A model generated the notes under the pieces. The model was not told where the DNA came from. It searched no databases and worked only from the letters and a program-made list of their open reading frames with translations. 64,000 bases of DNA from JAODBQ01 sp047602055 (GTDB lineage Bacteria > Actinomycetota > Acidimicrobiia > Acidimicrobiales > Ilumatobacteraceae): contig JASGIG010000001.1 of assembly GCA_047602055.1 (NCBI GenBank), forward strand, positions 3,100,001 to 3,164,000. The letters run 5' to 3'. Position 1 is the stretch's first letter, and every line of letters starts with the position of its first letter. The position numbers and the translations under genes were made by a program. Positions 18,339-26,868 of the stretch are shown here, in pieces.

Positions 18339-19625
18339 ATGACGAATGGATCACTCCGCCAACGAGGTGCCGACAGTTGGCAGCTCCGTGTGTACCTCGG
18401 CACAGACGCGACCACCGGCAAGCAACGGTGGGCCACCACTACGGTCCGCGGTTCGAAGCGCTATGCCCAGCAGCAACTCGTCGAGTTCGTCCGTCAGGCC
18501 GAGTACAGCAAGGTTCGTGCCGGCACGATCACCGATCTTTTCGACCGGTGGGTGACCGCGGCTGCGCCGAAGTGGGCGCCGAGCACACGCCGGGAGAACA
18601 CCAGCATCATCGAGCATCACCTCAAGCCACATCTGGGCCACCTGCCGGTGGGCAAGCTCACTACTGCCGACGTCGACGACTTGTACGGCTACCTGCTGCG
18701 AGGCGGCGGGCCCGGCGGCGGTCCGTTGTCGCCGGGGCGGGTGGTGCGGATTCATGGCGTGCTGCACCGAGCGTTCGCGCAGGCCGTGCGGTGGGAGTGG
18801 GTGTGGTTGAACCCGGTCTCGAATGCATCGCCGCCGCGGGTGCCGCCGCCCGAGGTCCGGCCGCCGACCGTCGGCGCAGTGGTCGCCCTGCTCGAAGCGG
18901 TCCGCGCCGACGACTCGGCGCTGTTCACGTACCTTCACCTGGCAGCTGCCACCGGCGCCCGGCGCAGTCAATTGCTCGGGTTGCGGTGGGGCGAGATCGA
19001 CTTCGCGAACCGGTCGATCGGGTTCACCAGGGCCTTCGTGGAAGGCCACGAAGGCCCGGTGCTCCGTGCGACGAAGACGCACCGCTCGTACAGCGTGGCA
19101 ATCGACAGGGCGACGATGGCCGTTCTGGTTCAGCATTGGCGGCAGTGTCTGGCGCGCGCCGAGGAGCGCGACGCCATGCTGACTGTCGAGTCGTTCGTCT
19201 TCGGCGCCGACCCCTGTGGGGCGCGGCCATGGCTGCCGAACCGTGTGACGAAGCGGTTCATCCACCACCGCCGCCGAACCGGGTTGGGGCACTTTCGGCT
19301 CCACGATCTGCGGCACTTCATGGCGACGGAGATGTTGGGCAGCGGCGTGCCGGTACCGACCGTGTCGCAACGGCTCGGTCATGCCCGCGCGTCGACAACC
19401 CTGAACGTCTACGCCCATCGCATCCCCGGTTCGGACCGCGAGGCGGCCGACGCCCACGGCGCGAAGCTGTGTCTTCCCGCGCCGATGTTGGTTGGCCGCG
19501 GGGGTCACCGAGCTCAGGCCAATGAGCCGGCGTATCGGCTCCCGGACGGTGGGGCGGCGTGGCCGCGGACGACGATCATCAAGGCCGCGAGCGGGCGTGT
19601 TGCTGTGCCAGCCTGGGCGCCATGA
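18339..19625 (+). CDS. int: Tyrosine site-specific integrase of element I
   Basis: Phage-type tyrosine recombinase, 428 residues. An N-terminal AP2-like/arm-binding segment (GSLRQRGADSWQLRVYLG) is followed by a core-binding domain (LFDRWVTAAAPKWAPSTRRE) and the catalytic domain. Catalytic residues are visible: Arg208 in TGARRSQ, Lys in ATKTHRS, His322 and Arg325 in HDLRH, His348 in LGHARASTT, and Tyr358. The ATG at 18339 is preferred over an upstream in-frame start at 18282. Its position immediately inside tRNA-Gly strongly suggests it recognises that tRNA. Its stop overlaps the next gene by 4 bases. Confidence 0.93.
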   Translation: MTNGSLRQRGADSWQLRVYLGTDATTGKQRWATTTVRGSKRYAQQQLVEFVRQAEYSKVRAGTITDLFDRWVTAAAPKWAPSTRRENTSIIEHHLKPHLGHLPVGKLTTADVDDLYGYLLRGGGPGGGPLSPGRVVRIHGVLHRAFAQAVRWEWVWLNPVSNASPPRVPPPEVRPPTVGAVVALLEAVRADDSALFTYLHLAAATGARRSQLLGLRWGEIDFANRSIGFTRAFVEGHEGPVLRATKTHRSYSVAIDRATMAVLVQHWRQCLARAEERDAMLTVESFVFGADPCGARPWLPNRVTKRFIHHRRRTGLGHFRLHDLRHFMATEMLGSGVPVPTVSQRLGHARASTTLNVYAHRIPGSDREAADAHGAKLCLPAPMLVGRGGHRAQANEPAYRLPDGGAAWPRTTIIKAASGRVAVPAWAP

Positions 19626-19954
19626 CGTCGCGCATCGTGGGTCGCTGGCGCATCGTGGGCTCCGAAGCGTGGAACCAGGATGACCTCGACCTCGTCGAGC
19701 CGGCCACGATCGAGTTCGGAGCAGACAGGCTCGGGAGGTTTCGGCTGATCGCAGTCGAAGGTGACCTTGACGCCAGGTTTGTCGAACGCGACGGGCTGCC
19801 GGCGGTCGAGTTCAGCTGGGACGGGTTCGATGAACTCGATCCAGCCAGCGGTCGCGGCTGGGCGGTGCTCGGTGCGGACGGCGCGCTCCGCGGTCGGATC
19901 TTCTTCCACCGTGGCGACGACTCGGAGTTCTGGGCTGAGCGGCTGACGAAGTGA
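19622..19954 (+). CDS. Conserved hypothetical protein in element I
   Basis: Predicted 110-residue soluble protein beginning MTSRIVGRWRIVGSEAWN and containing IEFGADRLGRFRLIAVEGDL and EFSWDGFDELDPASGRGWA. The overall pattern (small beta-rich, Trp-rich) resembles a widespread family of small bacterial proteins that I know only as hypothetical. The ATG overlaps the integrase stop (ATGA), suggesting coupled translation. It is convergent with the interrupted nucleotidyltransferase gene. Confidence 0.7.
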   Translation: MTSRIVGRWRIVGSEAWNQDDLDLVEPATIEFGADRLGRFRLIAVEGDLDARFVERDGLPAVEFSWDGFDELDPASGRGWAVLGADGALRGRIFFHRGDDSEFWAERLTK

Positions 19955-20427
19955 CGCAGACTCGACCTGACCGCGAGACGCGGTCGGTGTGCCGTTGAAC
20001 CGCAGGCGTCACCCGATCTGCCCGTCGCACGAGGTCCCCACGGTGAAGTCGTAGCTGTGCCTATCCGCGCTCGCGAAGGCGACGCAGTTCCGGGAGGGCG
20101 AGCGCATCCTTCGGACGGTTCGCCCACTCCTTGGAGGCGATGATCACGTCGAGGTTGGCAACGATCACGGTTGCCCCATCGACATCGAACTCGACGGCGG
20201 TGCCGGCGACGTCGTCGTAGTCCAGTCGGTGTCCGTCTCGGCCGGGAATGTCGTTGAGCACGTCGAAGCCGCCGGCGTCAGTCATCCACGTGGAGATTTC
20301 CATACTGCCGAGAGTGTGTCGGTCGATCTGAACGGGCAGTGATGCGGCAACCTCGTCGCTGAGCCCTTCGCTACGCAGCCGCGCGCGCAGCTCTCGCATC
20401 GCTTTGGCGAGGCGGTCGAGGTTCTCG

Positions 20428-21863
20428 GGCTCTTCACAATCGAGGGTGTAGTTGGGGTCTGAAGCCGCCGGTCTCGAGGAGGGATCGGGCGATGTAGTTG
20501 GTGAGGTTGCGGAAGCCGAGTGCTGATCCGCGGAGGTGTTCGAGTCGGCCGTTGATTGCTTCGGTGGGTCCGTTGCTGGTGCCGGGCCGGTCGAAGTAGG
20601 CGAGCACGTCGGTGGCGCGTTTGGCGAGGGTGTGGCCGAGCGTGACGACCTCGGCCAGCGCGGCGGGAACCCCGTGGGCGAGCGAGTCGATCAGCGAGGC
20701 CATCATCTGACGGCCGCGCCGCCGGTCGGGTTCGCGGTACGCGCCGATCATCTGCTGATACACACTCCAGGTGATCTCGACCTCGACGTGATCGTCACCA
20801 GCGAACAGGGCGTCGAGCCTGTCGTTCTGCTTGTCGGTGAGCATCCCGGCGCCGGTGTGCAGCATCCGCCGGGCCGCGTAGAGCGGATCACCGGTGCGGC
20901 CACGATGACCGTGAAGCCGTTGCTGGACACGGCGCCGACAGTTGTCCAACGCGTCACCACCGAGACGCACAACGTGGAACGGGTCCATCACCGCGACGGC
21001 GTCGGGGAGCTCCTCGGTGGTGGCGGTCTTGAACCCGGTGAACCCATCCATCGCGACAACCTCCACGGCGTCGCGCCACGCCTGCGGGCGCCCGGCGAGC
21101 CACGTCTTGAACACCTGCTTGGAACGACCCTCGACCATGTCCAACAGCCGTGCCGGGCCGGTCCCGTCGCGCACCGCAGTGAGGTCGATGATCACCGTCA
21201 CGTACTTGTCGCCGCGGCGCGTGTGCCGCCACACGTGCTCGTCGACGCCGATCGCCGTGACGCCGTCGAAGCGGTGCGGGTCGTCGATCAGCACCCGGCG
21301 GCCCTCAGCGAGCACGGCGTCGTTGGCGGTGTTCCAGCCCACCCCCAGCCCCTCGGCGACCCGGGCAACGGTCAGGTGCTGAACCACGATGCCTTCCAAC
21401 GCCCAGCGCAACCCACGCCGTGACAGTCTCGCCCTCGGTTCGGCCGCGAGGCTCGTGTCCTGGCGCCACACACGCCGGCACTCGGTGCACCGGTAGCGGC
21501 GGATCGTCACCACCAAGACGGTTGGTCGCCACCCGAACGGCTCGTGGGCGAGTTGCCGCTGCACGCTGTCACGCGCGTTGCCCCGACAGCCGCAGCGGTG
21601 ACACCAGTCGTCCGGGGCGACCACCCGGCAGGCCAGCACCGCGCGGGCCACCTCGAGCCGCTGGCCCGTCACCTCCAGACCGAGCTCGTCGAGCCGGCAG
21701 AACGTGGTCAGGTCAGCGCAGGCGAAGCCAGCACCCGCAGTAGCGTCGTGCACGTCGAGGTCTCCCAGATGGGCTGTGTAGGAACTCCCATCATCGGTGA
21801 GGCCTCGACCCCATTCCGGGGACCATCAACCAGGCAGACCTACACCCTCAATCGCGAAGAGCC
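20428..21863 (-). mobile_element. ISL3-family insertion sequence, 1436 bp
   Basis: Both ends begin with GGCTCTTC followed by closely matching bases (GGCTCTTCACAATCGAGGG and GGCTCTTCGCGATTGAGGG when read inward), the usual ISL3 terminus. It is flanked by an 8-bp direct repeat, GGTTCTCG, at 20420-20427 and 21864-21871. It contains a single transposase gene and lies inside the nucleotidyltransferase gene. Confidence 0.93.
20434..21753 (-). CDS. tnp: ISL3-family transposase
   Basis: DDE-type transposase of 439 residues that moves its IS. The N-terminus holds a zinc-binding set (CHRCGCRG and YRCTECRRVW), then a helix-turn-helix (LTVARVAEGLGVGWNTANDA). The catalytic Asp is in GVTAIGVDEHVW, the second Asp in VAMDGFTGF, and the Glu in SNGPTEAINGRLEHLRGSA. 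The length fits the family. The start is GTG at 21751-21753. No frameshift is seen, so it may be active. Confidence 0.93.
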   Translation of the reverse strand: MHDATAGAGFACADLTTFCRLDELGLEVTGQRLEVARAVLACRVVAPDDWCHRCGCRGNARDSVQRQLAHEPFGWRPTVLVVTIRRYRCTECRRVWRQDTSLAAEPRARLSRRGLRWALEGIVVQHLTVARVAEGLGVGWNTANDAVLAEGRRVLIDDPHRFDGVTAIGVDEHVWRHTRRGDKYVTVIIDLTAVRDGTGPARLLDMVEGRSKQVFKTWLAGRPQAWRDAVEVVAMDGFTGFKTATTEELPDAVAVMDPFHVVRLGGDALDNCRRRVQQRLHGHRGRTGDPLYAARRMLHTGAGMLTDKQNDRLDALFAGDDHVEVEITWSVYQQMIGAYREPDRRRGRQMMASLIDSLAHGVPAALAEVVTLGHTLAKRATDVLAYFDRPGTSNGPTEAINGRLEHLRGSALGFRNLTNYIARSLLETGGFRPQLHPRL

Positions 21864-22015
21864 GGTTCTCGCCTGTGCGTCTGGCGAGGCAGCCAGCGTC
21901 GTCGCTCAGTCGCGTCGCGCCGTACAACCTTGCCGCGGCTCCGCCGACGAGGATGAATTCCACACCGTGGCGGGTCAGGACGTCGATGACCCGCTCGAGA
22001 TCGAGCGGAGGCCCG

Positions 22016-22195
22016 TCAGGTGGCGGGCTCATCCCGGCGCGTCGCGTTCAACTCATCGAGAAACGCGAGCAGCTTCTCGGGAGTGTCGAGGCGGCGACCG
22101 TCGGTCGCCACACACACTTCGTCAGCGGTTGGCCGGCCCCGGTCGGCGCCGGCGATGAACTCGTTGAGTTCGCCTCGACGAAAGCTCGTCTTCAC
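22016..22195 (-). CDS. Small putative antitoxin upstream of the nucleotidyltransferase
   Basis: A 59-residue frame starting at GTG 22193-22195 (VKTSFRRGELNEFIAGADRG, then RRLDTPEKLLAFLDELNAT) ends in a stop that overlaps the start of the nucleotidyltransferase by 17 bases. Small upstream gene plus coupled nucleotidyltransferase is the usual arrangement of such toxin-antitoxin pairs. The assignment rests on position and size; no sequence family is recognised. Its partner is now broken by the IS, so this may be an orphan. Confidence 0.6.
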   Translation of the reverse strand: MKTSFRRGELNEFIAGADRGRPTADEVCVATDGRRLDTPEKLLAFLDELNATRRDEPAT

Positions 22196-22418
22196 GGCGT
22201 CAGTCTACGGTCGGCCGCTCGCAGGCAGTTCCGCCACGCTCACCGCGTCCCCGGGCGAATGCTCCGCTCGGCAAGCGGTCGGAGAGCAGACCCAGCCTGG
22301 GATCCCTCAGCGCTCGCCCGTGCAGCGACGAATCGGCTCTTGCTTCCGCGACGCGCTCTGCGGAATCGTCGTAGTTGAACGCGTTAAACAACGGACACTG
22401 GACGACAGGGCACTCTGC

Positions 22419-22480
22419 GGACCGTGTGGACGGAATCGTGGACTACCTGGACTCCGTGGAACACACGGACGGTGTGGACG
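22419..22480 (+). repeat. Iterated 9-bp GGAC array left of att core B
   Basis: GGAC occurs at 22419, 22428, 22440, 22449, 22467 and 22476, with GGAA at 22458. All steps are 9 bases except one of 12. Most copies read GTGGAC or CTGGAC. The array ends 13 bases before the att core. A second array with identical spacing lies left of core D. It resembles directly repeated arm-binding sites of an integrase. Confidence 0.75.
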
Positions 22481-22492
22481 GTTTCCATTTCC

Positions 22493-22537
22493 TTGCCAAG
22501 GTGAGGGTCGCGGGTTCGAATCCCGTCGTCCGCTCCA
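22493..22537 (+). other. Attachment core B
   Basis: Exact 45-base repeat of the 3' part of tRNA-Gly, starting TTGCCAAGGTGAGGGTCG and ending CTCCA. It is the junction between element I and element II. The rest of the tRNA (acceptor 5' strand and D arm) is absent, so this is not a functional tRNA. Confidence 0.92.
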
Positions 22538-22553
22538 ACGTAAGTCCTGGTAG

Positions 22554-22581
22554 AGCCCCACTTCGGTGGGGCTTTGCTGTT
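22554..22581 (+). terminator. Rho-independent terminator at left end of element II
   Basis: AGCCCCAC-TTCG-GTGGGGCT followed by TTGCTGTTT. The UUCG-capped stem lies 16 bases behind core B. The same hairpin recurs behind core D at 40124. Confidence 0.85.
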
Positions 22582-22595
22582 TCAGGACCGGGGCC

Positions 22596-22615
22596 ATGCA
22601 GCGGCTATGCAGCGG
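22596..22615 (+). repeat. Paired ATGCAGCGG repeats, left end of element II
   Basis: ATGCAGCGG at 22596-22604 and 22607-22615, an 11-base step. The same pair with the same step occurs at 33645-33664 near the right end of the element, so these are candidate arm-type sites. The stretch 22616-22910 holds no clear gene; part of it (to about 22760) is repeated behind att core D. Confidence 0.65.
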
Positions 22616-22910
22616 GCGCCCCTGTGATGCATGGTGCGAGAGTCCTCAAGAAGCCCGCTACCGAGCGTGGGGCCACCAACGTCGCCGTTGCGCTGCGTGG
22701 TAATCGGTAGTAGCTTTGCGCTCCCTGGCCCGTACGGAATCCGGTGGCCTGGCACCTTGAAGCGAGGGGAGACCCACGCTTCTCGTAATCGCACCGCATC
22801 CCACAAGTAGGCAGGATGCGGCGGAGGCCTTCGGGGCCGACACGCCAACGTGCAGATCTTCGGACTCACGGGAGGCCGCCTTTCACTTCAACGTGACGAG
22901 GTAGGCCACC

Positions 22911-23120
22911 GTGCCCAGTATCCAATCCGAGTGGTTTGACAGTGCTCAGACCGCTCTCTACATCAACTGCTCCGAGGACTTCGTTCGGCGCCATCTGAAG
23001 TTTGAGGTCAATCATCGGCAGCGTGGTTCGCGTGCGCCGCTGTTCTTCCGGCGTAGCGACCTGGACGTGTGGCTCGCGGAGCAGACGATCCCGGCTCTGT
23101 CCAGTCGCGGTGGCCGGTGA
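22911..23120 (+). CDS. Small helix-turn-helix DNA-binding protein
   Basis: Predicted 69-residue protein starting at GTG 22911 (MPSIQSEWFDSAQTALYINC). The order of helices and the final APLFFRRSDLDVWLAEQ strand-and-helix are those of the excisionase/AlpA-type winged helix domain. It is the first gene of the element II operon and could serve as an excisionase or activator. Its stop overlaps the GTG of the next gene (GTGA). Confidence 0.7.
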   Translation: MPSIQSEWFDSAQTALYINCSEDFVRRHLKFEVNHRQRGSRAPLFFRRSDLDVWLAEQTIPALSSRGGR

Positions 23121-25468
23121 CGCCCCGGCCGAGGGGATCAGACCAGACACTCAATGCCCAGCCCGAACCCCTCAGCACAGGCGTCGTTGCCGCCAACGGT
23201 ACGGAGACCGCCGCCGATGGGCAAGCACCCGTGGACGACGCCGAAGTGGGGTCCTATGACCCGTTCACATACGGCCCTGTTCCACAGGAGATTGAGTGGG
23301 CGTTGGCGCAGGGCTATGCGCTCATCCCCGTCCGCATCAACGAGCTTGGCAAGAAGGTTCCACAGGTCAAGGCGTGGAACAAGAAGCGTGTTCCCGACGA
23401 GACGATCCGACTTCACGCTCGGCTGGGGAATCCGGCCGAACTGTTCGCTGTCGCAACGGGCGAGATGTCCGGTGGGTTGTTGGTGCTGGACGCCGACACG
23501 GACGTGGGCCTCGCCACGCTGGCGGAGCTCGGCCTACAGCCGACGCTGACCACGCCGGGCGGCGGTGCACACGTATGGGTCTCTGCGCCCGGCCTGCGGG
23601 TGCCCAGCCGGGGCTACAGCGACGAGTTCCCGATGTTGGAGGTCAAGGCCAACAACGGCAAGGCCACCTTATACGGCGTGAACCCGTTGAAGGGTGGGCG
23701 GCGCTACACATTCACGCCGTGGCCTCCGACGGTCGTGCCCTACGCCGACCTTCCTGATCACCTGCGGACCTACATCGAATCTACTCCGACCAACGGCGGC
23801 AGGTCGTGGGAAGGGTCTGAGCCCGCCGTAGCCGACGACGAGTGGATCGCCAGCAAGTTGGCGCAGGCCATCGCGAAGGTGCACGCCGGCGAAGGCCGCA
23901 ACACCACCGGTCACTGGTTCATGGAACGGTTGTGGCACCAGGGCTGTGACGAACTGACGATGCATCGCTGGGGTCAGCAATATCAGGCCGACGTCGGCGA
24001 GCTTGGCAACGAGCCATACAGCCGTCAGGAGATTCAGGACACCGTCCGCAGCGTCCTGCAGCGTGATCCCGCAGGGCGAGAGCCAGAGGCCAGGTCCGGG
24101 AAACGTCCGAATCATGTATTCCCACTCAACGATACGGGCATGGCCCAACGTCTCGTTGCGGCGCACGGTGATCACATTCGGTATTGCGCTCCTCGCAAGA
24201 CGTGGTACGTGTGGAACGGTCGCTACTGGCAGAAGGACGACACGCTTGCACTGGAACGCTTCGCCAAGGAAACGGCGGTTTCACTCTATGGCGAGGCTGA
24301 ACGAGCCCGGGACGATGAAGTCCGAAAGCTGATTGTGAAGGCGGCGAACGCCTATCAGTCGACGATGAAGATCAAGCTGGTCATTGAGAACGCCAGAAGC
24401 GAACCGGGAGTCGCTGTTGTTCCAAAGGACATGGACCCTGACCCGTTCCTGCTGTGTGTCGAGAACGGCACGCTCAACCTTCAAACTGGGCTACTGGGTC
24501 CGCATGAGCCGGACCACCTGATCACCAGGATGGCGCCGGTTGAATTCATACCGGACGCTCGTGATGAAAGATGGTCGTCGTTCTTGCGCCACGCCACGGG
24601 CGGTGACGCTGAGATGGCGAAGTTTCTCCAGCGACTCGCGTTCGCCTCGCTCGTGGGTCGTGTTCAGGACAAGGTATTCGCCTATGTGTTCGGTCCGGGC
24701 AATACTGGAAAGACAACCTTCCTAGAGCTCCTACTTGCGACGTGGGGTCGTGGCTATAGCGGTTCCGTGGACGGTGAGGCGTTCCTCAAGCGCAGCTTCA
24801 CCGGCGGCATCCGCTCAGACGTAGCGAGAATGGACGGCAGACGTCTCGTCGTCAGCAACGAGATGGGCGAAGGCCAGATCAACGAGCCCTTGCTCAAGAA
24901 GCTGACCGGCGGCGACACGATCACCTTTGAGGAGAAGTACGTCAACCCTTGGGAGGCGGAGGCTTCCTTCACCATCTGGATGGCAGGCAATGAAGTGCCG
25001 AAGGCGCTGGCAGAGTCCGAAGCGCTGTGGCACCGCTGGCGCCAGGTGCCTTTCGTCCAGGTGATCCCGAAGGCCGACCCCAAGTGGCTTGATCGCGCCA
25101 AGACTGATCCGCAGGTGAGAGCGGCGGTGTTGGCGTGGGCCGTGCGAGGACGTGTCGGCTGGCTTCGCCACGGTGTTGGCAACGCACCGATTATTGAGAA
25201 GGCCACGAACGAGCTACGTCAAAGCATGGACCCACTACGGGACTTCTGGGAGGAGGCTTGTGTCTTTGAACCGGACGCCTGGACGCCAAGCAATGATCTT
25301 TTATCGGCTTACACGTTCTGGTGTGGCCTGCGAGATCAGCACCAGATCAACCCTCGTGACTTCTCGAAGTTGCTGAGAAACAAGGGATGCGTGGACAAGG
25401 TGCGTTCTATCGCAGGCAAGAAGGTGCGGGGATGGCAGCACGTTGGACTCCGAAAGTCGCAGTCATGA
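23117..25468 (+). CDS. Primase-polymerase / D5-type helicase fusion (element replication protein)
   Basis: Large replication protein of 783 residues. The N-terminal half has a Prim-Pol-like domain: ALAQGYALIPVRINELGKK, LLVLDADTDVGLATL with acidic residues, and TPGGGAHVWVSAPG. The C-terminal half is a phage/plasmid D5-type superfamily 3 helicase: MDPDPFLLCVENGTLNLQTG, Walker A FGPGNTGKTTF near residue 525, RLVVSNEMGEG as Walker B-like, and IWMAGNEVPKALAESEALW for the sensor. Such proteins replicate plasmids, phages and their satellites. The GTG at 23117 overlaps the stop of the previous gene. An upstream in-frame start exists at 23069. Confidence 0.9.
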   Translation: MTPRPRGSDQTLNAQPEPLSTGVVAANGTETAADGQAPVDDAEVGSYDPFTYGPVPQEIEWALAQGYALIPVRINELGKKVPQVKAWNKKRVPDETIRLHARLGNPAELFAVATGEMSGGLLVLDADTDVGLATLAELGLQPTLTTPGGGAHVWVSAPGLRVPSRGYSDEFPMLEVKANNGKATLYGVNPLKGGRRYTFTPWPPTVVPYADLPDHLRTYIESTPTNGGRSWEGSEPAVADDEWIASKLAQAIAKVHAGEGRNTTGHWFMERLWHQGCDELTMHRWGQQYQADVGELGNEPYSRQEIQDTVRSVLQRDPAGREPEARSGKRPNHVFPLNDTGMAQRLVAAHGDHIRYCAPRKTWYVWNGRYWQKDDTLALERFAKETAVSLYGEAERARDDEVRKLIVKAANAYQSTMKIKLVIENARSEPGVAVVPKDMDPDPFLLCVENGTLNLQTGLLGPHEPDHLITRMAPVEFIPDARDERWSSFLRHATGGDAEMAKFLQRLAFASLVGRVQDKVFAYVFGPGNTGKTTFLELLLATWGRGYSGSVDGEAFLKRSFTGGIRSDVARMDGRRLVVSNEMGEGQINEPLLKKLTGGDTITFEEKYVNPWEAEASFTIWMAGNEVPKALAESEALWHRWRQVPFVQVIPKADPKWLDRAKTDPQVRAAVLAWAVRGRVGWLRHGVGNAPIIEKATNELRQSMDPLRDFWEEACVFEPDAWTPSNDLLSAYTFWCGLRDQHQINPRDFSKLLRNKGCVDKVRSIAGKKVRGWQHVGLRKSQS

Positions 25469-25638
25469 ACGGCTCTCATGGGTCATCCGTTGCCGCAAAC
25501 TGGAGCGAAAGGGCCAGGATCCGGGGTGGTTGGGTGCGCGCCGAGGGCTTCCGGCGGTACACGTGTTACCACGAAATTGGGGCCAAGGCCGGAACGCACG
25601 CCGATCTACCAGGGGAAATGGCGGAGAGTAACGGGTAA
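25465..25638 (+). CDS. Very small hypothetical protein
   Basis: A 57-residue frame (MNGSHGSSVAANWSERARIR at the N-terminus) whose ATG overlaps the primase stop (ATGA). Coupling is the only support. Another frame through the same bases is also open and could be the real one. No family is recognised, and it ends just as the GTAACGG repeat block begins. Confidence 0.35.
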   Translation: MNGSHGSSVAANWSERARIRGGWVRAEGFRRYTCYHEIGAKAGTHADLPGEMAESNG

Positions 25639-25733
25639 CGGATGGTAACGGCATTTTACAGTAACTATGCGTCAGCTTTCTTTGCCTCGTATGGGTTTAC
25701 TGGGTTTTGCCGTTACTTGCCGTTACCCGTTAC
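25628..25733. repeat. Mirror-symmetric GTAACGG repeat block, origin or terminator candidate
   Basis: GTAACGG occurs at 25628, 25635 and 25645; its complement CCGTTAC occurs at 25710, 25720 and 25727. The steps are 7 and 10 on the left, 10 and 7 on the right, so the block is a near-perfect dyad. The 58 bases between the arms are AT-rich (CATTTTACAGTAACTATGCG and so on). It lies directly behind the replication gene, a usual place for an origin. Confidence 0.7.
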
Positions 25734-25789
25734 CGAGAAGTTGTATCTACCAATCCAACCGAACTCTAACGAGAAAGTGAAACGCAACA

Positions 25790-26278
25790 ATGGACGAGAA
25801 GCAGTACAAGATGTTCAATGTGATAGCGCAGGATGCTTGGATCATTGTCGGGCGCAGGCGTACCAATGATCCTGGCGACGAGTGGTTGGAGATAGACGTC
25901 CACAAGTGTGACGCTGTCGCGATTCCGAGGCCGGGTACCGGCGGGGAGAGCATGATGGCGTTCGCGGACGTTCAGGGATGGTTTGAATGGAACGCTCCCT
26001 GGTTGGTGGTAGACGGTCACTCAGAACGTTGGGAAAGCTACTCGCTGCTGTATGGCGTGATCTACGGGCGAGACAACGTGCGGTCAGCACTCTTGCGCGT
26101 ATTCGATACTCATGTGCCGTTCATCCCAATCTACGAGACCTTGTATTCCCTGGAGTGCGAAGGCTTCCTAAGAGGAGACGAGGTTGCGGACCTGTCTGAT
26201 CAACTAGAGCTAAAGCAAGCTAACTATCACGAGAGAAGGCGCAGCCGGGCCGAGACTAGTGCGAGCCGTGCACACTGA
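25790..26278 (+). CDS. Hypothetical protein in element II
   Basis: Predicted 162-residue acidic protein (MDEKQYKMFNVIAQDAWIIV at the start; later MAFADVQGWFEWNAPWLVVD and VFDTHVPFIPIYETLYSLE). No domain is recognised. Base composition is visibly lower in GC than the chromosome, in keeping with transfer. It follows the repeat block by about 57 bases and is transcribed with the replication gene direction. Confidence 0.65.
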   Translation: MDEKQYKMFNVIAQDAWIIVGRRRTNDPGDEWLEIDVHKCDAVAIPRPGTGGESMMAFADVQGWFEWNAPWLVVDGHSERWESYSLLYGVIYGRDNVRSALLRVFDTHVPFIPIYETLYSLECEGFLRGDEVADLSDQLELKQANYHERRRSRAETSASRAH

Positions 26279-26418
26279 CCTTCTCATCAAGATCGTTCTT
26301 GGGGCTGGTTGGGATATGGAAGTTGTGGGATGACGTGCGTTCGAGGAAAGACGCCTAGCAATGTGCGCCAATCGTCTGCAGAATGAATTTGTACATACGT
26401 TGTTGAAAGAGGGCAGAT

Positions 26419-26868
26419 ATGCCGCATATTCAAGTTGGCCCAGGAACCCTCGCCATTCTGCGGGGAGACGAGGACGTTGCCGAGTGGTCGGACGAGGAAC
26501 TTCTCCGTGGGCAACGTCGGGACAGGAACGGGGTATGGCGTGGTCGTCCGCCGAAGGTCGTGGCGAAGGCGATCCACGACGAGTTGGTGCGGCGCACTTT
26601 GGGCGAGGCGAACGAGCTCCTGAGGGATTCGTTGGTGGACGCAGTCAAGTTGCTCCGCACCATCATCAACGACGACGACGCAGACATGTCCGTGCGGTTG
26701 AAGGCCGCTGGGATGGTCATGGACCGAGTGCTTCCCAAGACGCCGATCGCCATCGACGTGGCCGTGGTCAAGAAGGGCTGGGAGATCGCCTTGGAAGCGG
26801 CGATCGTTCCTGTCAGCGACGTCATCGACACCGATGCGGTGGACGACGACGAGAACCCGTTCGACTGA
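26419..26868 (+). CDS. Hypothetical phage-like protein with basic RGRPPK motif
   Basis: Predicted 149-residue protein. The N-terminal part has AEWSDEELLRGQRRDRNGVW and the basic RGRPPKVV, then HDELVRRTLGEANELLRDSL, VRLKAAGMVMDRVLPK and an acidic tail. This arrangement reminds me of small proteins encoded beside terminase genes in actinobacterial phages, so a DNA-packaging or DNA-binding role is possible but unproven. The ATG lies behind a weak purine stretch, and its stop overlaps the next ATG (TGATG). Confidence 0.6.
   Translation: MPHIQVGPGTLAILRGDEDVAEWSDEELLRGQRRDRNGVWRGRPPKVVAKAIHDELVRRTLGEANELLRDSLVDAVKLLRTIINDDDADMSVRLKAAGMVMDRVLPKTPIAIDVAVVKKGWEIALEAAIVPVSDVIDTDAVDDDENPFD

Larger units (their letters stand above)
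20061..22032 (-). pseudogene. Nucleotidyltransferase-like toxin gene interrupted by an ISL3-family element
   Basis: Two pieces of one gene flank the IS. The N-terminal piece (21864-22032) has GVEFILVGGAAARLYGATRL, the nucleotidyltransferase GG motif with following acidic residues. The C-terminal piece (20061-20427) has GGFDVLNDIPGRDGH, VANLDVIIASKEWANRPKD and ALPELRRLR. Removing the IS and one copy of the 8-bp duplication restores a continuous frame through GCLARRTGENLDRLAKAM. The product would be about 175 residues, of the MNT/DUF6036-like kind often found as a toxin. It starts by overlapping a small upstream gene. Confidence 0.85.

Noticed and set aside
22375..22710. An open frame of 111 codons spanning core B and the terminator
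   Set aside because: It reads through the GGAC array, the tRNA core and the hairpin. Its residues such as VDGIVDYLDSVE come from the 9-bp repeats and SNPVVRS from tRNA, so it is not a gene.
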